Source of the DNA: an uncultured Clostridium sp.
Lineage (GTDB): Bacteria > Bacillota > Clostridia > TANB77 > CAG-465
Assembly: GCA_900554875.1 (NCBI GenBank)
Contig: USJA01000067.1
Location: forward strand, 1-5,974
Length of the DNA: 5,974 bases
Reading direction: 5' to 3'
The notes under the pieces: generated by a model
Told to the model about the DNA's origin: nothing
The model's database searches: none
What the model saw: the letters and a program-made list of their open reading frames with translations, nothing else
Shown: positions 1 through 3,598 of the stretch, in pieces
How the letters are laid out: each line of letters begins with the position of its first letter
Numbering within the stretch: the first letter of the stretch is position 1
Made by a program: the position numbers and the translations under genes

Positions 1-19
1 TGTTACTTTATCTATTTTG

Positions 20-484
20 TTATGTATTCTTAAATATTTTTCTAAATATAAATCTTACAAAAGGTCCTGCATAGAATATTTGAAAGCATAATGCCATAGG
101 AAAGCTTATTACTACAGCTTGTAAAAAGTGGGATATTATATTACTAAAATTATCAAAATTAAATAATATACTTCCAATTAAACTCATTGCTGGACACATT
201 AAGCAAACTATTATTGAAGACATTATTACAGTTATAAATATTGGTTTTGTATCTTCAGGAGATACAAGTTTGAATGTTATTTTTTTCGCTAGTTTGCCTA
301 TAATAAAAAACTCAAGTAAAAAAGCAATTGTTGCCATAAGTGGTAATTCTTTTAGGGCAAAAAGAAATATATTATTGTTTAATCCTCCCATATTTATTGA
401 AATGTTATAGCAAACCATTGCATATACCATTATAACAACCATAATAATGGTGTAAATAAAATCTTGAAACCTTGTTTTTGGCAT
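20..484 (-). CDS. DUF2798 family four-helix membrane protein
   Basis: Predicted 154-residue integral membrane protein of the DUF2798 family; biochemical role unknown. The family signature appears twice: residues ~8-68 (helix pair with YAMVCYNISINMGG and ELPLMATIAFLLEFFIIGK) and ~82-150 (helix pair with IIVCLMCPAMSLIG and FPMALCFQIFYAGP). Hydrophobic stretches at about 8-30, 47-65, 83-107 and 120-145 make four membrane helices; short basic segments (KLAKK, FRKIFK) follow helices 2 and 4. I chose the ATG at 484-482 because an AAAGGAG ribosome binding site lies 7 nt upstream and homology begins at MPKTRF. The frame stays open to an ATG at 595, but that codon touches the -10 element at 596-601 and the extra 37 residues are not family-like. 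It is transcribed divergently from the YHYH gene. The family assignment is by remembered family pattern; no function is inferred. Confidence 0.85.
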   Translation of the reverse strand: MPKTRFQDFIYTIIMVVIMVYAMVCYNISINMGGLNNNIFLFALKELPLMATIAFLLEFFIIGKLAKKITFKLVSPEDTKPIFITVIMSSIIVCLMCPAMSLIGSILFNFDNFSNIISHFLQAVVISFPMALCFQIFYAGPFVRFIFRKIFKNT

Positions 485-540
485 AAAAAAAACTCCTTTC
501 TTAAAAATAATAAGCATATATAAAATGTGTTGTTCGTTAT

Positions 541-557
541 CATTATTTTTAATAATG
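541..557. repeat. Perfect 7-3-7 palindrome in the DUF2798 leader
   Basis: CATTATT and AATAATG are exact inverted repeats separated by TTT. It lies downstream of the predicted minus-strand start, inside the transcribed leader. It could be an operator for a dimeric repressor or a weak RNA hairpin. AT-only palindromes arise often by chance in DNA of this composition. It does not match the 7-1-7 Fur/PerR box well. Confidence 0.3.
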
Positions 558-595
558 TGGCGTTTCCAATAAAAACCTAATATATAGCTTTTCAT

Positions 596-604
596 ATTAT
601 ATCA
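596..604 (-). promoter_or_regulatory. Extended -10 promoter for the DUF2798 gene
   Basis: Read on the minus strand this is TGATATAAT: a perfect TATAAT preceded by TG and one base, the extended -10 form. No good -35 is seen 16-18 bp upstream, which fits extended -10 promoters. Predicted transcription start is near 589, giving a 5' leader of about 105 nt before the ATG at 484. This placement also argues against translation starting at 595. Confidence 0.5.
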
Positions 605-659
605 TAAAAATTCAATTTAAGTAATAGTTAAAGTACAAAAATCGTTTTATTTTATCATT

Positions 660-700
660 TATCGCTAAAATTCGACAAATATTTAAGAACGTTAGTGATA
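660..700. repeat. Imperfect inverted repeat upstream of the YHYH gene
   Basis: TATCGCTAA (660-668) and TTAGTGATA (692-700) are complementary over nine positions with one G-T pair, separated by 23 bp. The right arm overlaps the likely -10 region of the YHYH gene, so a regulator bound here could control it. No matching regulator is in the window. Confidence 0.3.
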
Positions 701-716
701 GTATATAAATAGGTGA
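696..716 (+). promoter_or_regulatory. Tentative extended -10 and ribosome binding site of the YHYH gene
   Basis: TGATAGTAT at 696-704 resembles an extended -10 element (TG, one base, TAGTAT). The nearest -35-like sequence, TCGACA at 672-677, is 21 bp away and so too far for a normal promoter. AGGTGA at 711-716 is a good ribosome binding site 4 nt before the ATG at 721. The start predicted from this -10 would fall almost on that site, so the true promoter may lie elsewhere; the binding site is much more certain than the promoter. Confidence 0.3.
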
Positions 717-720
717 TTTT

Positions 721-1662
721 ATGTATAGGAAATTTAAAATTGTATTATGTTTTTTTATGACTATTATATTAATTTTTTCATAATGTACTGCACATTCTGG
801 AAGAACTGATAGATATGGAGGGCATAAGGATAATAAAAATGTAAGTGGGTTAGGAAGTTATCACTATCATTGTGGAGGTTATCCGGCACATTTACATGAA
901 AATGGAGTATGTCCATATACAAACAGTACTTCTAATGTTAAAAATAATTCACAAAATAGTTCTAGATCTGTAAATACAACTAATAGTTATACTACAAATA
1001 AACCGGTACAAGAACCAGTAAATATTCCAGTAGAGAGTATTAAATTAAATCAAAGTTCAATAACTGTTGAATTAGGTAGCCAAATAAAACCAGAATTTAC
1101 TATTAATCCAAGTAATGCAACTGATAAAACTGTAAAATATTCTACTAATAATTCTGATGTTATAGTTATAAATGAAGATGGAAGTATAAAAGCAAATAAA
1201 GTTGGAAAAGCAGATTATACTGTATCATCAAATAATGGAAAAACAGCAACACTTAATGTGAAGGTTGAATGTTATCCTGAAAGTATAAAAATAATAAACA
1301 TTGATGCTAAAGAATATAAAGTTGGTGATGTTATAGAATTAAAAACTGAAATTATACCTAGTAATTCAACTAGATCTATTACGTGGAGTAGTAGTGATGA
1401 AAAAGTAGCTACTGTATCCGTAACAGGTAAGGTAACTTTCTATTCAAAGGGGACGGTTAAAATATCCATAAATGATATTAGAGGTAAAGGCGATAGTGTA
1501 GAGTTTAATGTTGTAGGAAAAAAGAATGGAAATAAAATTGAAAATAATAATGAAAAAAATACTTTTAAAGGATGGATAATCTTTTGGGTAATTATGATTG
1601 GAATTGGAGCAGTGATTCCATTGGTATTACGTATTGTACAGAAGAAAAAACTATATAAGTAA
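721..1662 (+). pseudogene. YHYH-domain, Ig-like (Big_2) surface protein interrupted by one in-frame TAA
   Basis: The reading frame is open from the ATG at 721 to the TAA at 1660-1662 except for a TAA at 781-783 (codon 21); numbering here counts that stop. Codons 1-20 form a signal peptide (basic MYRKFK, then a hydrophobic core ending IFS). After the stop comes CTAHSGRTD, then the family hallmark YHYHCGGYPAHLH (47-59) and NGVCPY, rich in His and Cys. Next are a Ser/Asn/Thr linker (~67-100), two Big_2-type Ig-like domains (~104-182 and ~186-266, each with an I-PSN motif), an Asn/Lys linker, a membrane helix (~285-306) and a basic tail. Cys22 right after the broken codon could be a lipoprotein cysteine (FSxC). 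An intact protein would be exported and face outward; its ligand is unknown. The downstream frame is undamaged, with no frameshift, so the lesion is recent, a sequencing error, or bypassed. No good ATG restart follows the stop; the GTG at 1258 lies inside the first Ig domain and is not a credible start. Confidence 0.75.
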
Positions 1663-1663
1663 C

Positions 1664-1681
1664 TAATAAAAGTTTTTATTA
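1664..1681. repeat. A/T-only inverted repeat after the YHYH gene
   Basis: TAATAAAA and TTTTATTA are exact inverted repeats around a 2-nt centre, immediately after the stop codon. With no G-C pair in the stem it would be a poor terminator. It ends 3 bp before the -35 element at 1685 and may act as an AT-rich upstream element for that promoter. No convincing terminator for the YHYH gene is seen. Confidence 0.25.
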
Positions 1682-1684
1682 AGC

Positions 1685-1713
1685 TTGACATAATTTTGAA
1701 AATAATATATAAT
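1685..1713 (+). promoter_or_regulatory. Perfect-consensus sigma-A promoter for the ClpP-like gene
   Basis: TTGACA at 1685-1690 and TATAAT at 1708-1713 are separated by exactly 17 bp, so both hexamers and the spacing match the housekeeping consensus. Transcription should begin near 1720, giving an untranslated leader of about 90 nt that contains the attenuator-like fold at 1739-1779. Confidence 0.85.
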
Positions 1714-1738
1714 ATTTATGTAGAGTAAATTATATACA

Positions 1739-1779
1739 CTCTCGAAAAATTTCGGGAGAGGTCAGCTCCTGAATTTTTT
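1739..1779 (+). promoter_or_regulatory. Attenuator-like leader with mutually exclusive hairpins
   Basis: The segment TTCGGGAG (1751-1758) can pair in two ways. Upstream it pairs with CTCTCGAA (1739-1746): eight pairs, one G-U, 4-nt loop AAAT. Downstream it pairs with CTCCTGAA (1766-1773): eight pairs, one G-U, 7-nt loop. The downstream hairpin is followed at once by six U residues (1774-1779), the form of an intrinsic terminator; forming the upstream hairpin would prevent it. The fold lies between the predicted start of transcription (~1720) and the AGGAGG at 1795-1800. This is the layout of a transcription attenuator or small riboswitch. The ligand or trigger is unknown, it matches no riboswitch class I recognise, and no upstream ORF is present (the ATG at 1718 is followed directly by TAG). 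Confidence 0.55.
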
Positions 1780-1808
1780 AACAATAAAATTTATAGGAGG
1801 ACTTATTG

Positions 1809-2351
1809 ATGGAAAAAATGTTTTTTAGTATTCATGGAAATGTAGATTCTCAAGTATACGAAGAATTTTTTAGCTTTGTAGAACGAGTAATTAAAAATAA
1901 AGCAAAAGAAATCGTAATTATTATTAATTCAAATGGCGGTGAAATTACATACGGACTTGCAATATATGATTTACTTATGGCATTAGATATTGAAATAACA
2001 ACAATTGCAGTTGGAAAGTGTCGTAGTATTGCAACTGTGATTTTTGCGGCAGGAAAAAAGAGATTTATAACAAAAAATTGCTATTTTCTTATTCATGGCA
2101 TTTCTGTTAATATTGAGAAGGAAAGATTAAATGCTAGAGCTGCGAGGGAACTTTTGGAAAGTATCGACGAAGACAATAAAAGGATACTTCAATGTTACTT
2201 CAACACTCCTGAATTTAACACTAATCGCATGTTTTTTAAAGAATTATTTAATTCAGGAAATGATTTGGAGTATACTCCCGAAGAAGTTGTAGAATTAGGC
2301 TTTGCAACAGATATTTTGAATGCCATTAATGATGTTGTAAATATAAATTGA
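1809..2351 (+). CDS. Orphan ClpP-like serine protease homologue
   Basis: 180-residue member of the ClpP/crotonase-fold serine protease family; classical ClpP forms a cytoplasmic barrel that degrades proteins handed over by an AAA+ unfoldase. Family landmarks in order: INSNGGEITYGLAIYDLL (39-56), matching the ClpP INSPGG oxyanion region; GKCRSIATVIFAAG (69-82), with Ser73 as nucleophile; FLIHG (93-97), with His96; and NDLEYTPEEVVELGFATDIL (151-170), in which Asp152 aligns with the catalytic Asp and the rest with the 'SAxEAxEYGLID' tail. The triad is therefore intact. It differs from housekeeping ClpP: the Ser loop reads KCRSIA instead of QAASMG, the N-terminal axial-loop segment is short, and no clpX or clpA is adjacent. 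The start is the ATG at 1809, with AGGAGG 8 nt upstream; a TTG directly before it is less likely. It is a single-gene unit with its own promoter, attenuator-like leader and terminator. It could instead be a prophage or mobile-element protease; substrate and partner are unknown. Confidence 0.82.
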   Translation: MEKMFFSIHGNVDSQVYEEFFSFVERVIKNKAKEIVIIINSNGGEITYGLAIYDLLMALDIEITTIAVGKCRSIATVIFAAGKKRFITKNCYFLIHGISVNIEKERLNARAARELLESIDEDNKRILQCYFNTPEFNTNRMFFKELFNSGNDLEYTPEEVVELGFATDILNAINDVVNIN

Positions 2352-2372
2352 GTTGCAAAAAAATATTTTTTA

Positions 2373-2398
2373 TTCCCGAGAATTTTCTCGGGAATTTT
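2373..2398 (+). terminator. Intrinsic terminator after the ClpP-like gene
   Basis: TTCCCGAGAA (2373-2382) and TTCTCGGGAA (2385-2394) are exact 10-bp inverted repeats with a CCCGAG core and a tiny A/T centre, followed by TTTT and a further T-rich stretch. It starts 21 nt after the stop codon. The symmetry and the A-rich left flank could also allow it to work in reverse. Confidence 0.88.
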
Positions 2399-2469
2399 CC
2401 GTTCTTTTTCATTTTAACAAAGTATTTCTCATTTCTTTCATATAATAATTTCTTAAAGTCTAAAAATAC

Positions 2470-2498
2470 TTGACATAAAAATAAAAAAGTCGTATAAT
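2470..2498 (+). promoter_or_regulatory. Perfect-consensus sigma-A promoter for the PIN-domain gene
   Basis: TTGACA at 2470-2475 and TATAAT at 2493-2498 are separated by exactly 17 bp. This is the second fully consensus promoter in the window and, like the first, its -35 is followed by TAA. The start of transcription should be near 2505, almost directly before the ribosome binding site of the leader ORF, and the leader runs about 140 nt to the gene. Confidence 0.85.
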
Positions 2499-2515
2499 GT
2501 AAATAGAGGAGTTTA

Positions 2516-2548
2516 ATGTTTAGAGTACCATTGGAATCTAATAAATAA
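2516..2548 (+). CDS. 10-codon leader peptide (upstream ORF) MFRVPLESNK
   Basis: An AGAGGAG ribosome binding site at 2505-2511 lies 4 nt before an ATG that opens a 10-residue frame, MFRVPLESNK, closed by TAA. It begins only about 10 nt into the predicted transcript and lies about 100 nt upstream of the PIN gene. Its codons overlap both the left arm of the terminator-like hairpin (2527-2563) and a competing small hairpin (2520-2529 with 2533-2541), so a ribosome on it would affect RNA folding. This is the arrangement of attenuating leader peptides upstream of antibiotic-resistance genes. The sequence contains no arrest motif I recognise. That it is translated is inference. Confidence 0.5.
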   Translation: MFRVPLESNK

Positions 2549-2563
2549 GATAATTGGTTTTTT
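2527..2563 (+). promoter_or_regulatory. Terminator-like hairpin overlapping the leader ORF
   Basis: ACCATT (2527-2532) pairs with AA-T-TGGT (2552-2558, one bulged T) and ATCT (2536-2539) pairs with AGAT (2548-2551), leaving an 8-nt loop that holds most of the uORF stop codon. Six T residues (2558-2563) follow. The stem is weak and bulged. A competing hairpin can form from TTAGA (2520-2524) with TCTAA (2537-2541) and CC with GG (2528-2529 with 2533-2534), which uses the same left-arm bases. Plausible attenuator 1 of the PIN leader. Confidence 0.35.
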
Positions 2564-2566
2564 AGG

Positions 2567-2627
2567 AGAAAGCTAGTATATTATTTTCCACCTTTACTTT
2601 ACACATTTGGCTTTTTAAATTTTTTTT
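2567..2627 (+). promoter_or_regulatory. Second hairpin plus U-tract just before the PIN-gene ribosome binding site
   Basis: AGAAAGC (2567-2573) pairs with GCTTTTT (2610-2616), one G-U; three more weak pairs may extend it inward. The long loop can hold AGTA (2575-2578) with TACT (2595-2598) instead of those extra pairs. The hairpin is followed by AAA and eight T residues (2620-2627), which lead straight into AGGAGG (2628-2633). It could be a second terminator or a fold that controls access to the ribosome binding site. The large loop makes it uncertain. Confidence 0.35.
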
Positions 2628-2645
2628 AGGAGGATATTGATATTA

Positions 2646-3479
2646 ATGAAAGTAGTAACATTAAAATGGTTGATTGCTAAGGCAGAAGAAGGTAAAACAC
2701 GGGCTGAAATTATTGAAGAGCTCGGAATAACTGAAAAAGAATATAAACATATTATTTCAGGCTTTTCGAGGAATAGAATAGAAAAGTTGAGGAGAATTTT
2801 AATAGGAAATGCCTTACGTAAGGGTAGTGATTCAATAACAGATCGTGAAAGCAATTCTGAAACTCAAGATGAAGTGACAAATCTGTTTGACACTTCATAC
2901 ATAATTTCTGGAATTTGTGAGTTCCAAAAGTTGGAAGGAATTATTCTTCCCGAGGTTCTGGAACAATTAATTTTCCAGGAAAAGGTTAAAAAAAATAAAA
3001 GGGCAATCAAATTTTTCCATGTGTTAGTGGAATCTACTAACAAAATTAAGTTGGAAAAGTGTAAGTATAGTAGCCCAACTAAAGTTCCGGAGTATGAAGA
3101 TGTTGCAGATTTTGCTCTGCTGGATTATGCAATGTCACATAATAAATGTAAAATTTATACCTGTGACAAAATTTTGGCAGTCAGATGTATTCAGAACGGA
3201 ATTGAATTCCAATTTGAAAATATTGATGAGGAGGATAAAGTTACTAAAAATTTAACAGACGAAGTTCCTGAAGTTGAAATTGTTAAAATTGGCAAAAGAG
3301 AAAGGGGGGTCAAATTAAAAGACAAACAGTTAGTTTATGATAAACTATTCAGAATAGTGCAACCCAATAACAGGGGAGTAATTCCAGTGAAAGAAGGTTG
3401 CATGATCCTTACAGGTAACAAGTTCTTTAAATTCGACCAAAATTATAATTTGGAAGAGATAAAGAAAAATAGAACTTAA
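2646..3479 (+). CDS. HTH and PIN-domain protein, probable ribonuclease
   Basis: 277-residue predicted cytoplasmic protein. Residues ~1-52 look like a small helix-turn-helix (KTRAEIIEELGITEKEYKHI, 17-36), followed by a basic segment and a polar linker (60-78). Residues ~79-192 fit a PIN nuclease fold: Asp82 in LFDTSYI, Glu103 in ILPEVLEQL, Asp155 (or Asp152/Asp160) in EDVADFALLDYA, and Asp174 in IYTCDKILAVRCIQNGI, the usual acidic positions that bind divalent metal. Residues ~205-277 form a basic, beta-rich tail (EVEIVKIGKRERGVKLK, then MILTGNKFFKF) that I do not recognise and that may bind RNA or be a small beta-barrel. The start is uncertain: the ATG at 2646 is 12 nt after AGGAGG, while an in-frame TTG at 2637 is only 3 nt after it. 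No antitoxin-like partner is adjacent, which argues against a simple VapC toxin. It has its own promoter, a complex leader and a terminator. Confidence 0.72.
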   Translation: MKVVTLKWLIAKAEEGKTRAEIIEELGITEKEYKHIISGFSRNRIEKLRRILIGNALRKGSDSITDRESNSETQDEVTNLFDTSYIISGICEFQKLEGIILPEVLEQLIFQEKVKKNKRAIKFFHVLVESTNKIKLEKCKYSSPTKVPEYEDVADFALLDYAMSHNKCKIYTCDKILAVRCIQNGIEFQFENIDEEDKVTKNLTDEVPEVEIVKIGKRERGVKLKDKQLVYDKLFRIVQPNNRGVIPVKEGCMILTGNKFFKFDQNYNLEEIKKNRT

Positions 3480-3487
3480 AATTTAAT

Positions 3488-3524
3488 AAGGTGTCTCAAG
3501 ATAAATTCTTGGGATACCTTTTTT
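3488..3524 (+). terminator. Intrinsic terminator after the PIN-domain gene
   Basis: AAGGTGTCTCAAGA (3488-3501) pairs with TCTTGGGATACCTT (3507-3520) over 14 positions with two G-U pairs and a 5-nt loop, followed by a run of T residues to 3524. It begins 9 nt after the stop codon. Confidence 0.9.
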
Positions 3525-3549
3525 CTAACGTTTATTTTTTTAAATCCAA

Positions 3550-3578
3550 TTGATTTTTTAGACTAATTATTATATAAT
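3550..3578 (+). promoter_or_regulatory. Sigma-A promoter for topB
   Basis: TTGATT (3550-3555) and TATAAT (3573-3578) are 17 bp apart. Predicted start is near 3585, so the untranslated leader is only about 15 nt and contains AGAGG (3589-3593), 5 nt before the ATG. Unlike the two upstream units there is no room for leader control. Confidence 0.7.
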
Positions 3579-3598
3579 AAACACAAAAAGAGGTAAAC

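Noticed and set aside
485..595. A 37-residue N-terminal extension of the DUF2798 protein starting at the ATG at 595.
   Set aside because: The ATG lies directly against the predicted -10 element, has no ribosome binding site that could be transcribed, and the extension is not family-like; the ATG at 484 has AAAGGAG at good spacing.
781..783. TAA at codon 21 read as a recoded sense codon (selenocysteine-like or alternative code).
   Set aside because: Selenocysteine uses TGA and pyrrolysine TAG; TAA ends the DUF2798, PIN and topB genes here as a normal stop. A mutation or sequencing error is simpler.
1258..1662. A separate short gene starting at GTG 1258.
   Set aside because: The same frame is open back to codon 22 of the YHYH gene, the GTG lies in the last strand of the first Ig-like domain, and there is no ribosome binding site before it.
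1439..1691. Open frame on the minus strand opposite the end of the YHYH gene.
   Set aside because: It is a shadow of the Big_2/membrane-helix coding region, with low-complexity Ser/Phe/Pro content and no homology or ribosome binding site.
1739..1790. The ClpP leader as a preQ1 or other known small riboswitch.
   Set aside because: The size and U/A-rich tail recall preQ1-I, but its conserved core was not found; only the competing hairpins are supported.
2421..2470. AGTATTT (2421-2427) and AAATACT (2464-2470) as an operator around the PIN promoter.
   Set aside because: Seven AT-rich bases spaced 36 bp apart are expected by chance in this composition, and nothing else supports the site.
2637..2645. 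TTG at 2637 as the start of the PIN protein.
   Set aside because: It is only 3 nt from AGGAGG, too close for efficient initiation; the ATG at 2646 is preferred although its 12-nt spacing is long. The choice remains uncertain.
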